Assembly (NCBI RefSeq): GCF_026385475.1
Contig: NZ_JANIDW010000001.1
Location: 434,001 to 498,000 of the forward strand
Reading direction: 5' to 3'
DNA length: 64,000 nt
Origin: Bombella saccharophila
GTDB taxonomy: Bacteria; Pseudomonadota; Alphaproteobacteria; Acetobacterales; Acetobacteraceae
Positions 39,882 to 49,723 of the stretch are shown here, in pieces. The notes under the pieces are model-generated. The model searched no databases. It was not told the origin of the DNA and saw only the letters and a program-made list of their open reading frames with translations. A program made the translations under genes and the position numbers. The stretch's first letter is position 1. Each line of letters starts with the position of its first letter.

Positions 39882-39977
39882 TAAAAATAACTCAGCTTGG
39901 TGTGAAATGCTGGCATTTTGGGGGGAGTGTTGTTACAACTCCGCTCCATTGTAAAATTGCAATCCTGGGAGAGTGTC

Positions 39978-40982
39978 ATGGGTTCTATGACGGATGCGCC
40001 GAACCGCCAGAATGGCCCGGTGCTATCGAAGGAGGAAATGGAACGTGCTTATAGGGAGATGCTCCTTGTACGCCGTTTTGAGGAGAAAGCCGGTCAATTA
40101 TACGGTATGGGGCTGATTGGCGGGTTCTGCCATCTCTATATCGGTCAAGAGGCCGTTGTCGCAGGGATTGGCCTTGCGATGAAGAAGGGTGATCGTTCCA
40201 TTACCTCTTATCGCGATCATGGGCAGATGCTCGTTGCTGGGATGACAGCGCGTGGCGTGATGGCCGAGCTTACGGGTCGTTCTGGTGGGTATTCCCACGG
40301 GAAGGGCGGCTCTATGCATATGTTCTCTAAGGAGCAAGAGTTCTATGGGGGGCACGGTATCGTTGGCGCGCAAGTGGCGTTAGGGACAGGCCTTGCCCTT
40401 ACCAGCGCGTATAAAAAGGACGGGGCTATCTCTATTGTGTATTTTGGGGAGGGTGCCTCCAACCAAGGGCAGGTTTATGAGAGTTTCAACCTTGCCGCTC
40501 TGCATAAATTGCCGTGCCTTTATGTGATTGAGAATAACCGTTACGGCATGGGGACATCGATCGAGCGTGCCTCTGCCTCTAAGGACCTCTCAAAGAATGC
40601 TACCCCGTGGGGGATTCCATCACGCAAAGTAGATGGGATGGATGTCGCTGCTGTTTATCAAGCAGCAAAAGAGGCCATGGAGCATTGTCGCTCTGGCAAA
40701 GGGCCTTTCTTGTTAGAGATGGAAACATATCGTTACCGTGGGCACTCCATGTCTGACCCGGCGAAATATCGCCAGCGTTCGGAGGTGGATGAGATGCGCC
40801 AAACGCGTGACCCGATTGAATCGTTAAAGGCGGAGATGATTAAACAGGGAATTGATGAATCGTTCTTCAAAACTGTGGATCACGACGTGAAGGCCGTTGT
40901 AAAAGACGCAGCCGAATTTGCCGAAACAAGCCCAGAGCCGGATGCTTCCGAGTTGTGGACTGATGTTCTGGTGGGAGAATAA
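39978..40982 (+). CDS. pdhA: Pyruvate dehydrogenase E1 component, alpha subunit
   Basis: E1-alpha binds thiamine diphosphate with E1-beta and decarboxylates pyruvate. From the ATG at 39978 the protein is 334 residues. It has YIGQEAVVAGIG, TSYRDHGQ, the GKGGSMHMF segment, the ThDP motif GEGASNQGQVYESFN to ENN, and the phosphorylation-loop-like YRYRGHSMSDPAKYR. A GGGAGAG stretch precedes the start; an earlier TTG at 39918 would add 20 unconserved residues. It opens a tight six-gene operon through ratA. Confidence 0.95.
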   Translation: MGSMTDAPNRQNGPVLSKEEMERAYREMLLVRRFEEKAGQLYGMGLIGGFCHLYIGQEAVVAGIGLAMKKGDRSITSYRDHGQMLVAGMTARGVMAELTGRSGGYSHGKGGSMHMFSKEQEFYGGHGIVGAQVALGTGLALTSAYKKDGAISIVYFGEGASNQGQVYESFNLAALHKLPCLYVIENNRYGMGTSIERASASKDLSKNATPWGIPSRKVDGMDVAAVYQAAKEAMEHCRSGKGPFLLEMETYRYRGHSMSDPAKYRQRSEVDEMRQTRDPIESLKAEMIKQGIDESFFKTVDHDVKAVVKDAAEFAETSPEPDASELWTDVLVGE

Positions 40983-40985
40983 GCC

Positions 40986-42362
40986 ATGGCCTCTCCAATT
41001 CTTATGCCCGCTCTTTCCCCTACAATGGAGGAAGGGACTCTGGCCCGTTGGGTTAAAAAAGAGGGTGATGCTGTTCGCTCTGGCGAGGTTATCGCAGAGA
41101 TCGAGACTGACAAAGCCACGATGGAGATGGAAGCTGCCGAGGATGGCGTGCTAGGCCGTATTCTCATCGATGAAGGTACAGAGCATGTGGCGGTAAACAC
41201 GCCTATTGCCGTTCTGTTGGAAGAAGGCGAGGATGCCTCCGCAGCGGACGGGCTGGACCTTGGTTCAAAAGCCAAACCCACACCTAAGGTGGAGAAGATT
41301 GTCCCCAACGCGGCGGCATCTGCTCCGCAAGGCCCTGCTCAACGCTCTACTGCTGAGCTTGTCGAGCCTGAATGGGGTGAGACAGCAGACATTACAGTGC
41401 GCGAGGCTTTGCGTGATGCGATGGCTGCGGAGATGCGCCGTGATGAGGATGTCTTTCTGCTAGGTGAGGAAGTCGCCCAATATCAAGGGGCTTACAAGGT
41501 TAGTCAGGGCTTGTTAGATGAGTTCGGTGAGAAGCGTGTTATGGACATGCCCATTACCGAGCATGGCTTTACCGGTATGGCTGTCGGGGCGGCTCTCTCT
41601 GGTGTGAAGCCGATTGTTGAGTTCATGACGATGAACTTTTCCCTCCAAGCGGTGGACCACATTATCAACTCCGCAGCGAAAACGCGTTATATGTCCGGTG
41701 GACAAATGTCGTGCCCGATTGTTTTCCGTGGGCCGAATGGGGCAGCGGCGCGTGTAGGGGCGCAACATTCCCAATGTTTTGGCAGCTGGTACGCGCATAT
41801 CCCCGGCCTTAAAGTTGTCGCGCCATGGTCTGCGGCGGATGCGAAGGGGCTGCTTCGTGCTGCTATTCGGGACCCGAACCCTGTCGTGGTGCTGGAGAAT
41901 GAGATTCTCTATGGCAAGAAGTTCCCTTGCCCGGTGGATGAGGATTTTGTTCTGCCCATCGGTAAGGCTAAAATCGAGCGCGAAGGGAAGGATGTCACCT
42001 TGGTGGCATTCTCCATCATGGTGGGTGTTGCGCTAGAGGCCGCAGAGCAGCTTGCCGCTCAAGGCATTGAGGCTGAGGTGATTAACCTCCGTTCGCTCCG
42101 TCCGCTTGATACGGAAACGATCATCAAGAGCGTGAAGAAAACCAACCGGATTGTCTCGGTTGAGGAAGGCTGGCCTGTAGCGGGTATTGGCTCCGAGATT
42201 TGCACCATCGCGGTGGAGCAAGCATTTGATTGGCTAGACGCCCCGCCAGCGCGTGTATGCGGGTTGGATATTCCTTTGCCTTATGCTGCGAATTTAGAGA
42301 AACTGGCCCTGCCTAAGCCTGAGTGGATTGTTGAGGCTGTGCGTAAGCAGTTGGGAGACTAA
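40986..42362 (+). CDS. pdhB: Pyruvate dehydrogenase E1 component, beta subunit, with N-terminal lipoyl domain
   Basis: The 458-residue protein joins a lipoyl domain (about 1-82) to a standard E1-beta. The lipoylated Lys lies in [11 protein letters not shown]. After a short Ala/Pro linker comes the E1-beta body with [42 protein letters not shown], the [12 protein letters not shown] segment and [14 protein letters not shown] lipoyl domain on E1-beta is known from alphaproteobacteria. Its lipoyl domain is about 80 percent identical by my count to that of PdhC downstream. The gene starts three bases after pdhA. Confidence 0.95.
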   Translation: MASPILMPALSPTMEEGTLARWVKKEGDAVRSGEVIAEIETDKATMEMEAAEDGVLGRILIDEGTEHVAVNTPIAVLLEEGEDASAADGLDLGSKAKPTPKVEKIVPNAAASAPQGPAQRSTAELVEPEWGETADITVREALRDAMAAEMRRDEDVFLLGEEVAQYQGAYKVSQGLLDEFGEKRVMDMPITEHGFTGMAVGAALSGVKPIVEFMTMNFSLQAVDHIINSAAKTRYMSGGQMSCPIVFRGPNGAAARVGAQHSQCFGSWYAHIPGLKVVAPWSAADAKGLLRAAIRDPNPVVVLENEILYGKKFPCPVDEDFVLPIGKAKIEREGKDVTLVAFSIMVGVALEAAEQLAAQGIEAEVINLRSLRPLDTETIIKSVKKTNRIVSVEEGWPVAGIGSEICTIAVEQAFDWLDAPPARVCGLDIPLPYAANLEKLALPKPEWIVEAVRKQLGD

Positions 42363-42367
42363 AACCA

Positions 42368-43615
42368 ATGGCAACCAATATCTTAATGCCCGCTCTGTCT
42401 CCGACTATGACAGAAGGGACGCTGGCCCGGTGGGTGAAAAAGGAAGGCGATGCCGTTCAGTCCGGTGATGTTATTGCCGAGATTGAGACTGATAAAGCCA
42501 CGATGGAAGTCGAAGCTGTGGATGAGGGGATTCTTGGTAAAATCCTCATCCCAGAGGGGACGGAGCATGTGGCAGTAAAGACGCCCATCGCCATCCTTGT
42601 GGAGGAGGGAGAAGCTGTCCCTGAGGCTCCTGAAACCGCACCTGCTGCGGCGAAGGCTGAAGCCCCTGCACAAGCTGAAAAGCCCGAGCCAGTGGTGATT
42701 TCTTCTTTTGACCCGGCTCAACAAACATCAACGCAGAAAGCGGATAAAGGGGAGCGGATTTTCATCTCCCCCTTGGCCCGCCGTATTGCGAAAGAAAATG
42801 GTGTTGATATTGCCAGCCTCACCGGGACAGGGCCGAATGGCCGTATTCTGCGCCGCGATGTGGAGAAAGCAAAAGGGCAGACATCTAGCACCACTGCATC
42901 ATCTGCCACAGCGGCCCCAGCAGCGGGCTCTGTTGAGCGTGTAAAACATTCCGGTATGCGGAAGGTTATCGCCCGCCGCTTGACGGAATCTAAAACACAA
43001 GTGCCGCATTTTTACGTCTCGGTGGATATTGAGCTTGATGCGCTCTTGGCCCTACGCAGCCGCCTTAATAAGGCTCTTGAAGCTGAAGGCTGCAAAATCT
43101 CTGTCAATGACATGATGATTAAGGCCGTGGCTTTGGCGTTGAAGCAACAGCCGGGCCTGAACGTCCAGTTTACCGAAACCGAGATGCTGCATTTTGAGGA
43201 TGTGGATATTTCCATGGCGGTTTCCGTGCCGGATGGGTTGGTGACACCGGTTATCCGCCAAGCTGATCGCAAGAGCTTGAAGGAGATTAGCCAAGAGGCC
43301 CGCAGCCTTGCGACCCGTGCGCGGGAGGGCAAACTTTCCCCAGAGGATTACCAAGGCGGGACATTCTCTATCTCCAATATGGGGATGTTTGGGGTGAAAG
43401 ATTTCGCTGCGATTATCAATCCACCGCAGGCGGCTATCTTGGCTGTGGCATCGGGTGAGAAACGCGCTGTGATACGCGATGGTGAGCTTGCTGTTGCAAC
43501 GGTGATGACGGCTACTCTCTCGGTGGATCATCGTGCGGTCGATGGTGCCCTTGGTGCGCAATGGCTTAATAAATTGCGTGACCTTATTCAAAACCCTTAT
43601 TCACTGGTGCTGTGA
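42368..43615 (+). CDS. pdhC: Dihydrolipoamide acetyltransferase, E2 of pyruvate dehydrogenase
   Basis: E2 is the core of the complex and transfers acetyl groups to CoA. The 415-residue protein has one lipoyl domain (1-82, Lys in [11 protein letters not shown]), an Ala/Pro-rich linker, a peripheral subunit-binding domain ([20 protein letters not shown] at about 130-150) and the catalytic domain with [10 protein letters not shown]-like [14 protein letters not shown] and the active-site [12 protein letters not shown] near the C-terminus. It lies five bases after pdhB and overlaps or abuts lpdA. All domains needed for function are present. Confidence 0.96.
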   Translation: MATNILMPALSPTMTEGTLARWVKKEGDAVQSGDVIAEIETDKATMEVEAVDEGILGKILIPEGTEHVAVKTPIAILVEEGEAVPEAPETAPAAAKAEAPAQAEKPEPVVISSFDPAQQTSTQKADKGERIFISPLARRIAKENGVDIASLTGTGPNGRILRRDVEKAKGQTSSTTASSATAAPAAGSVERVKHSGMRKVIARRLTESKTQVPHFYVSVDIELDALLALRSRLNKALEAEGCKISVNDMMIKAVALALKQQPGLNVQFTETEMLHFEDVDISMAVSVPDGLVTPVIRQADRKSLKEISQEARSLATRAREGKLSPEDYQGGTFSISNMGMFGVKDFAAIINPPQAAILAVASGEKRAVIRDGELAVATVMTATLSVDHRAVDGALGAQWLNKLRDLIQNPYSLVL

Positions 43616-43617
43616 TC

Positions 43618-45024
43618 ATGTCTGACCTTTTTGATCTTATTGTGGTCGGCGGCGGTCCGGGTGGCTATGTGGCGGCTTTGCGGGCTAGTCAGCTTGGGAT
43701 GAATGTCGCTTTGGTGGAAAGTACCCATATGGGGGGCGTCTGCCTTAATTGGGGGTGCATCCCTACCAAAGCTCTGTTGCGCTCTGCGGAGGTTTACCAC
43801 AGCCTAGGGCATTTGAAGGAATATGGGCTTTCGGCCAGTAATCCTTCCTTCGACCTAGAGGCGATTGTAAAACGCTCTCGCTCGGTAGCGGAGAGAATGG
43901 GCAAAGGTGTGGCTCATCTCTTAAAGAAGGCGAAAGTTAAAACCTTTGATGGCCACGCTAAATTAGCAGGCCGTGAGGGTGAGGCGCATAAAGTCTCTAT
44001 TACAAAAAATGGTAAAGAGACTGGCCAGATTCGTGCCCCGCATGTCATTTTGGCAACTGGTGCGCGGGGACGGCAGCTACCGGGGTTGGAGACAGACGGC
44101 AAGCTCATTTGGGGCGCGCGTGAGGCGATGACGCCAGATAGTCTACCAAAGCGTCTCTTGGTTATTGGCTCAGGGGCGATTGGGATTGAGTTTGCGTCCT
44201 TCTATCGGGATTTGGGCTGTGAGGTCACGATTGCCGAGGTCGCAGAGCGTATCCTCATGACCGAAGATGCCGAGATTAGCGCACAAGCGCATAAAGCGTT
44301 TGAGAAGCGGGGTATGACCATCCATACAGGGGCAAAAGTTGGCCCGCTGAAGAAGGGTGCTAATGAGGTCTCCACCACTATTGAGACAGCGAAAGGCAAG
44401 CTGGACCTTACGGTGGACCGTGTAATTTGCGCGGTCGGTATCGTGGGGAATGTGGAGGAGCTTGGCCTTGAAGGCACCAAGGTGAAGGTTGATCGCTCCC
44501 ATATTCAAACAGATGAGTTCTGCCGCACGGCAGAGCCGGGCATTTATGCCATTGGTGATGTGGCGGCTCCACCGTGGCTTGCTCATAAAGCAAGCCATGA
44601 AGGGGTGATTTGCGTGGAGAAAATCAGCGGTCGCTCCCCAGAGCCGCTCCATATTCGCAATATCCCCGGTTGTATTTATGCACGCCCGCAGGTGGCTTCT
44701 GTGGGGCTTAGCGAGGAGAAGGCAAAAGCCGAAGGTTATAAGGTCCGCGTGGGGCGGTTCCCCTTCTTAGCGAATGGGAAAGCCGTTGCTATGGGTGAGC
44801 CTGACGGCATGACCAAAACGGTTTTTGATGCTGAAACGGGCGAATTGCTAGGGGCCCATATGATTGGGGCTGAGGTCACGGAGATGATTCAAGGCTATGT
44901 CATCGCCCGAACGGGTGAGTTGACCGATGCCGAGTTGATGGAGACGGTGTTCCCCCATCCAACCATCTCTGAGACAATGCATGAGGCTGTCCTCGCCGCT
45001 TATGAGGGTGCGCTGCATATTTAG
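43618..45024 (+). CDS. lpdA: Dihydrolipoyl dehydrogenase, E3
   Basis: E3 reoxidises dihydrolipoyl groups with NAD+ through FAD. The 468-residue protein has the FAD motif [15 protein letters not shown], the redox disulphide in [16 protein letters not shown], the NAD motif [22 protein letters not shown], and the C-terminal active-site [12 protein letters not shown] use the ATG at 43618, two bases after the pdhC stop; a GTG six bases earlier overlaps pdhC. It lies in the pdh operon and likely serves this complex; 2-oxoglutarate dehydrogenase genes are not in the window. Confidence 0.96.
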   Translation: MSDLFDLIVVGGGPGGYVAALRASQLGMNVALVESTHMGGVCLNWGCIPTKALLRSAEVYHSLGHLKEYGLSASNPSFDLEAIVKRSRSVAERMGKGVAHLLKKAKVKTFDGHAKLAGREGEAHKVSITKNGKETGQIRAPHVILATGARGRQLPGLETDGKLIWGAREAMTPDSLPKRLLVIGSGAIGIEFASFYRDLGCEVTIAEVAERILMTEDAEISAQAHKAFEKRGMTIHTGAKVGPLKKGANEVSTTIETAKGKLDLTVDRVICAVGIVGNVEELGLEGTKVKVDRSHIQTDEFCRTAEPGIYAIGDVAAPPWLAHKASHEGVICVEKISGRSPEPLHIRNIPGCIYARPQVASVGLSEEKAKAEGYKVRVGRFPFLANGKAVAMGEPDGMTKTVFDAETGELLGAHMIGAEVTEMIQGYVIARTGELTDAELMETVFPHPTISETMHEAVLAAYEGALHI

Positions 45025-45026
45025 GA

Positions 45027-46004
45027 ATGGCTCAGCGCATCGTCATTAATCATCAAAAAGACCGGATGGCCGCTTTGCGTCATCCAGAGAAGGTGCACCG
45101 GCCCGATAACCCTATCCAGAAGAAACCTTCATGGATTCGGGTGCGGGCTCCGGGGAGCAATCCGGTCTATGATGAGACGCATGGCCTCATGCGGAAACAT
45201 GGCCTGACGACAGTATGTGAGGAGGCTGCATGCCCCAATATTGGGGAATGTTGGTCCCAACGCCATGCGACTATGATGATTATGGGGGAGATTTGCACGC
45301 GCGCTTGTGCGTTTTGCAATGTTACGACAGGTCTCCCGCATAAATTGGACCCAGACGAGCCGGCTCATGTCGCGGAAGCTGTGGCGAAGTTGGCGCTCAA
45401 GCATGTCGTTATTACATCGGTGGATCGTGATGATTTGCCCGATGGGGGGGCGCAACATTTTGCGGATGTCATCCAAGCGATTCGTGCTCTTGCGCCAGAA
45501 ACAACGATTGAGATTTTAACGCCGGATTTTCTGCGTAAGCCGGGTGCGTTAGAGGTGGTTGTTGCTGCACGGCCGGATGTGTTTAACCATAATATTGAGA
45601 CCGTCCCGCGTTTATACCCGGGGATTCGACCGGGGGCGCGTTATTATCAATCTATTCGCTTATTGGATGATGCTAAGCGGCTTGATCCATCTCTTTTTAC
45701 GAAATCCGGCATGATGTTGGGTTTGGGGGAGGAGAAGATGGAAGTCGCGCAAGTGATGGATGATTTTCGTATTGCGGATGTCGATTTCCTAACATTAGGG
45801 CAATATTTGCAACCTACGGTTAAACATGCCGCGGTTAAAGATTTTATCACGCCAGAGCAATTCGCTGACTATGGGGCTATGGCGCGGGCGAAGGGCTTTT
45901 TGCAGGTTAGTGCATCCCCTCTCACGCGCTCCTCTTATCATGCGGATCGTGATTTTGCAGAGCTACGCGAAGCCCGTGCGCGCCGTTTAAAAGGGGAGAG
46001 CTAA
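45027..46004 (+). CDS. lipA: Lipoyl synthase
   Basis: LipA inserts two sulfurs into octanoyl groups on lipoyl domains by radical SAM chemistry. The 325-residue protein has both iron-sulfur motifs: [12 protein letters not shown] for the sacrificial cluster and CTRACAFC (CxxxCxxC) for the SAM cluster, followed by [13 protein letters not shown] and the [10 protein letters not shown] segment. It starts two bases after lpdA and overlaps ratA by one base. Its place in the pdh operon matches its job, modifying the lipoyl domains of PdhB and PdhC. Confidence 0.96.
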   Translation: MAQRIVINHQKDRMAALRHPEKVHRPDNPIQKKPSWIRVRAPGSNPVYDETHGLMRKHGLTTVCEEAACPNIGECWSQRHATMMIMGEICTRACAFCNVTTGLPHKLDPDEPAHVAEAVAKLALKHVVITSVDRDDLPDGGAQHFADVIQAIRALAPETTIEILTPDFLRKPGALEVVVAARPDVFNHNIETVPRLYPGIRPGARYYQSIRLLDDAKRLDPSLFTKSGMMLGLGEEKMEVAQVMDDFRIADVDFLTLGQYLQPTVKHAAVKDFITPEQFADYGAMARAKGFLQVSASPLTRSSYHADRDFAELREARARRLKGES

Positions 46005-46450
46005 TGCCAACACATGCCGAGCAAAGGTTAATTCCTTACTCTAGCGAGCAGCTCTTTGACCTTGTGGCGGATATAGAGAAATATCCGGAGTTCCTCCCTT
46101 GGTGTGTGCGGGCTGCTGTGCGCTCTCATTCTAAGAATGAGTTATTGGCTGATTTGACCATTGGTTTTGGCCCTTTCCGGGAGACTTATACAAGCCGTGT
46201 TCAGTTAGATCGCCCTCATCAGATTACAGTAGGGTATGAGCGCGGGCCTTTTAAGCATCTCAAAAATATATGGCGTTTCACCCCTGAGGGAGAGCATTGC
46301 CGTGTTGATTTCTTTGTCGATTTTGAATTTCGCTCTCGTTTATTAGGCAATGCTATTGGGATGGTTTTTAATGAGGGCGTCCGCTTGATGGTAAAAGCCT
46401 TTATCACGCAGGCAGGCAAGGTTTATGGCCCACCGCGCGGTCAGCTTTGA
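46004..46450 (+). CDS. ratA: START-domain protein of the RatA/COQ10 family
   Basis: The 148-residue protein begins [20 protein letters not shown] and shows the polyketide cyclase/START-like fold: VADIEKYPEFLPWCVRA, DLTIGFGPFRETYTSRV and FVDFEFRSRLLGNAIGMVF. The family includes RatA, reported to block ribosome subunit joining in E. coli, and COQ10, which binds ubiquinone in mitochondria. For alphaproteobacteria the COQ10-like role is the more natural guess. It overlaps lipA by one base (TAATG), so it is the last gene of the pdh operon. No antitoxin is next to it. Confidence 0.85.
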   Translation: MPTHAEQRLIPYSSEQLFDLVADIEKYPEFLPWCVRAAVRSHSKNELLADLTIGFGPFRETYTSRVQLDRPHQITVGYERGPFKHLKNIWRFTPEGEHCRVDFFVDFEFRSRLLGNAIGMVFNEGVRLMVKAFITQAGKVYGPPRGQL

Positions 46451-46528
46451 CTTCGGCTTTTTACGGTAATGTGCAGCCTGTCATAGGCTATACTAATTTA
46501 ATGTAATAATTCTTTTATATAAGAATGA

Positions 46529-46557
46529 TTGTCCTAAGCGCTTATCCATTCTAGGAT
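46529..46557 (+). promoter_or_regulatory. Promoter of the His-rich exported protein gene
   Basis: TTGTCC (46529-46534), exactly 17 bases, then TAGGAT (46552-46557), with about 40 bases to the ATG and a strong GAGGAGG ribosome site in between. Confidence 0.5.
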
Positions 46558-46598
46558 ACCCTCATCATCGTAACAAAGGATGATTTGAGGAGGATTTT

Positions 46599-46922
46599 AT
46601 GAAGAAACTATCTCTTTCCGCTATCGCTCTGCTCGGTCTGACAGCGGCTGCTGCCCCTGCTTTTGCGGCTGATGAGTCTGCTGCTCCGGCCCACCATGCG
46701 CATCACGCTGGTGCTCATCACCATCATCATGGCAAAAAATGCAACATGAAGCATGGTCAGAAGAAGGAAGATGGTAAAGCTCCGCAGGCTACTGATGACC
46801 TGAACAGTGCTTCCTTAGAGAAGTCTCAGCCTTCTGCAGCTCCGGCGGCTCCTGCTGCACCGGAAGCTCCTGCTGGCGCACCGTCCAACACGGGCGTTTC
46901 GGATGCAAATTCGAAGCACTAA
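46599..46922 (+). CDS. Small exported His-rich protein, possible metal binder
   Basis: I know no named family. The 107-residue product has a clear Sec signal peptide (MKKLSLSAIALLGLTAAAAP, cleavage after AFA at residue 23). The mature 84 residues open with a His cluster, nine His between residues 32 and 44, then C48, M50 and H52, and continue with a Lys-rich stretch and an Ala/Pro/Ser-rich tail. His, Met and Cys together suggest periplasmic binding of copper, nickel or zinc, but this is inference from composition. GAGGAGG before the ATG and a clear promoter suggest high expression. A strong terminator at 46951-46982 makes it a single-gene unit. Confidence 0.7.
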   Translation: MKKLSLSAIALLGLTAAAAPAFAADESAAPAHHAHHAGAHHHHHGKKCNMKHGQKKEDGKAPQATDDLNSASLEKSQPSAAPAAPAAPEAPAGAPSNTGVSDANSKH

Positions 46923-46950
46923 GCCGGTGTGATACACTGGATATAGTGGG

Positions 46951-46982
46951 AAAAAGCGGCTCTTTATGGGCCGCTTTTTTTT
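46951..46982. terminator. Bidirectional terminator between His-rich gene and slt
   Basis: AGCGGC (46955-46960) and GCCGCT (46970-46975) with a nine-base loop, five A on the left and eight T on the right. The slt stop codon on the minus strand lies at the end of the T tract. Confidence 0.92.
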
Positions 46983-48903
46983 ATGGGCTTTTTTGATAAG
47001 GCGCCAGCGCGTAAAGGGAGAGATCAGCCTCAATATGTTCAATATATAAACGTGTCTCCTTGAAGGGGAGTAATAGAATCCAGCGTAGCAATATATCTTC
47101 ATCATCCAGGGTTGGTGTTTGTGGGCTATTCATTTGGGTTTGCCAGCGTTGGGACCGTGTGGGGCCAGCGTTATAGGCAGCTAATGTATAAGGAATAACA
47201 TTTTCAAATCGGGCGAGCATATCTGCTAGGTAATGACTGCCGATTGTTAGGTTGATTTCTGGGTCTTTTAGCGCCTCTGCCGTTATTAATGAATAAGGGA
47301 GTTGATGTTGGCGGATCACTTGCTTGGCAGTAGGCAAGAGAAGTTGTGTCAAACCAATAGCATGACGGGGACTAATGGCACTGGCATCCATGCTGCTTTC
47401 CTGCCGGACTAAGGCGGGGAGGAGTCCATATGGTAGTGTGGTGGTTGTCTCAAGGGGTAAGGGCGGATACCCTTCGGGATAAAAGCTAATCCCTAATCGT
47501 GTTAGTTGTCTGGTGGATAGAACAGCTATTTTAGGTATGTGGAGGGACAATGCGAGACGGGCAATGTCGGCCTGTGCTGTATGGTCGGCCATTGTATGAG
47601 CTTGGAGATAAGCAAGGATAAATGTAGCATTAGATACATCTCCATCCTGCGATAATTGTGTACAGGCATCCACTAAATCTGTTCGGGCTAGGGTATGTCC
47701 TGTTGGTGATGCAGGCTGTTTGGCAAGCTCTTTTGCTAAGGCTGTCAGGAAGGTGGGGCTGCGTATATTAGATGCTAAGAAAGGCGTATGCGTTAGATGC
47801 GCTAAAGCGAGTTGACCATAAAATGTTGTGGGGTATTCACGCGCCTTTTTATAAAATTCAAGAGCAGAGTGAGGGTGCGAATTATCCTCCTCTGTACGGG
47901 CTAGCCAATAGAGGCCTTCAGCGCGTTTATTAAGGTCTGTTTCTTCACTTAACGCTTTAAAATAAGGGCGCGCTTGCTCTGGGTTATGGAGGAGGGTTAG
48001 GGCAATATAGCCCATGAGAGTGCGCGTCTCAGCTGTTTGTTGGTAAAAAGGCGTCGCCTGCAAAATGGTGAAGCTAGTTTGTGCGCTCCCCGGGTTTTCC
48101 GTACGCAGTAATGCTCGGATAAAATTAGTTTGTTCAGTTTGCCACTCTATAGCGGTGAGTGGGGTAGGGAGTATGTTATCCGTATTTATGGGTTTTGAGA
48201 GCCAAAGTTGCGTAGCTTCATCTAGTCGGTCATGTAAGCGTAGATATTTTAAACGGTAATAAATAAGAGTGGGATCAGGGTTTGCCGCATTAGCTTGATA
48301 TAACTCATCCGCGTCTGGCATAGAAAATCGATTGGCAAGACGTGTATAAAAGAGAGAGTGCCATTCTTCTGGTGTTCGTTGGATTTGTTGTTTTGCTATC
48401 TCTAAAGGGCCTGAATATTCTAGTTTTGTGTAGCGTATTATTTCATCTTCAGGGGTGAGATAGGGGGCAAAATGCTCGACAAATAGTTTTGCCTCTTCAG
48501 GATTTATAACTTGCTCGCGCCAGAGCCTTCTTGCTTGAGGTGCCACGTCAGAGAGAAACGGTGCGCAGCTGATCAGGAGGTCCGTACGGCTGATAGGACG
48601 TGAGGGGCAAAGGGTTCGTCGTTCTTGGGGATCAGTTGTTACGAGGAGTGCGTGCTCGTAGCGACTTTCGATTCGTTTTTGTAATGGCCAATCTGGTTTT
48701 TGAGATAGGAAGGCAGCATAGCGCGTTGCAGAATACGTGTTGCCATCTGGGGCAATTAATGCTCGCCATTCCTCAAAACGAGAGGAGGATTGGCTCCAAG
48801 CATCCAAGGGTAAGGTAAAGATGAAAACGAGGCAAAGCTTGCTCCATTGCCGCAGTAAGTATGTCTTATCAAAAAAGAGGGAATGAAACATCGCGAACAC
48901 CAT
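46981..48903 (-). CDS. slt: Soluble lytic murein transglycosylase (Slt70-like)
   Basis: The 640-residue protein has an N-terminal hydrophobic export signal (LCLVFIFTLPLDAWS, about 23-38), a long alpha-helical, TPR-like region forming the Slt ring, and a C-terminal SLT domain at about 490-600. The catalytic Glu is in VRQESSMDASA, followed by GLTQLLLPTAKQV and YTLAAYNAGP. It cleaves peptidoglycan with formation of 1,6-anhydromuramic ends in the periplasm. The start overlaps the end of the upstream TerC-like gene by 35 bases; an ATG at 48891 is an alternative. Local codon use is more AT-rich than in nearby genes. Confidence 0.88.
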   Translation of the reverse strand: MVFAMFHSLFFDKTYLLRQWSKLCLVFIFTLPLDAWSQSSSRFEEWRALIAPDGNTYSATRYAAFLSQKPDWPLQKRIESRYEHALLVTTDPQERRTLCPSRPISRTDLLISCAPFLSDVAPQARRLWREQVINPEEAKLFVEHFAPYLTPEDEIIRYTKLEYSGPLEIAKQQIQRTPEEWHSLFYTRLANRFSMPDADELYQANAANPDPTLIYYRLKYLRLHDRLDEATQLWLSKPINTDNILPTPLTAIEWQTEQTNFIRALLRTENPGSAQTSFTILQATPFYQQTAETRTLMGYIALTLLHNPEQARPYFKALSEETDLNKRAEGLYWLARTEEDNSHPHSALEFYKKAREYPTTFYGQLALAHLTHTPFLASNIRSPTFLTALAKELAKQPASPTGHTLARTDLVDACTQLSQDGDVSNATFILAYLQAHTMADHTAQADIARLALSLHIPKIAVLSTRQLTRLGISFYPEGYPPLPLETTTTLPYGLLPALVRQESSMDASAISPRHAIGLTQLLLPTAKQVIRQHQLPYSLITAEALKDPEINLTIGSHYLADMLARFENVIPYTLAAYNAGPTRSQRWQTQMNSPQTPTLDDEDILLRWILLLPFKETRLYIEHIEADLSLYALAPYQKSP

Positions 48904-49519
48904 GAATAAGAAGGTGGATGCTTAGGCCGATCATAATGACCAACCCCACCCATTCTAACCAGCGTAATTGCAAAAGGCGGGCAGGGGCCATCATGACACC
49001 GAGGGTTATAGCGATGATGGAAATAGCAAGGCCGCTAATAAGGATAGCATGGTGGTGAATCGAAACACAGGCAACGGCGAGGATGTTATCCAACCCTAAG
49101 GCGAGGTCTGCAATAATAATTTTGGGGATGGCTTCTATTAAGCTGGCTGAATGTGAGCTGTCATCGTCTGGCGTGGGTGATGTGAGCGAGCGAAACAAAA
49201 CCCAACTTGTCCAGAGGAGGAGTAGGGCAGCGATAATTTTTGTAAACGAAAATACAAGGATGTCACTTAGGATGAGCGTAAGACCAATGCGTAAAAAAGC
49301 CGCTAAGGCCGTCCCAAAGATGAGTGCTGTACGCCGGTAAGCGCGAAGGCGTTTTTTGGCTAAAAGAGGATGATTTTGTCGCTCAATATCTAGTAGTGGT
49401 GGCCTGATATGGTCGATGATCCGTTTTAGGATCACCACATTATAACCACTTAGTGCCAAATTCAGGATGATGGTGAGGCAGACCATCATAATGAAATAAA
49501 GAGGAGCCGACATGGTCAT
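48869..49519 (-). CDS. TerC/YjbE-family integral membrane protein
   Basis: From the ATG at 49519 the protein has 216 residues and about six to seven membrane helices. The first helix carries LNLALSGYNVVIL and a later one ADLALGLDNILAVACV. These match the paired (L/E)SGDN and LDN motifs of the YjbE branch of TerC proteins, where Mn2+ or other cation export has been shown or proposed. In the first motif Tyr replaces the usual Asp (SGYN), which could alter ion handling. A longer start at 49570 is possible. The 3' end overlaps slt by 35 bases. Confidence 0.75.
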   Translation of the reverse strand: MTMSAPLYFIMMVCLTIILNLALSGYNVVILKRIIDHIRPPLLDIERQNHPLLAKKRLRAYRRTALIFGTALAAFLRIGLTLILSDILVFSFTKIIAALLLLWTSWVLFRSLTSPTPDDDSSHSASLIEAIPKIIIADLALGLDNILAVACVSIHHHAILISGLAISIIAITLGVMMAPARLLQLRWLEWVGLVIMIGLSIHLLIHGVRDVSFPLF

Positions 49520-49631
49520 GATTTCACTTAAGCCGCATAAATGGAGTGTTAGATGTTCATCTATAAACAAAAAACTTTTTTAACGTGAGGGTAGATGATG
49601 CATTTAAAGAGGCTTTAAGCGTTTTTCTGCA

Positions 49632-49659
49632 TTGCTAGCGGTGGGAGAGGTTTTATGCT
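49632..49659 (+). promoter_or_regulatory. Sigma-70-type promoter for purB
   Basis: TTGCTA (49632-49637), 16 bases, TATGCT (49654-49659). The leader of about 58 bases has possible GGGGCA/TGCCC pairing before the AGGAG ribosome site. Confidence 0.45.
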
Positions 49660-49723
49660 CTGGGCAAAAGGGGCAGTTTTAGGCTAATCAGGGGATAATT
49701 GCCCTTCTAGCAGGAGTTATAAC

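Noticed and set aside
46004-46450. RatA as part of a toxin-antitoxin pair
   Set aside because: No antitoxin-like gene adjoins it and it is the last gene of the pdh-lipA operon, which fits a COQ10-like housekeeping role better.
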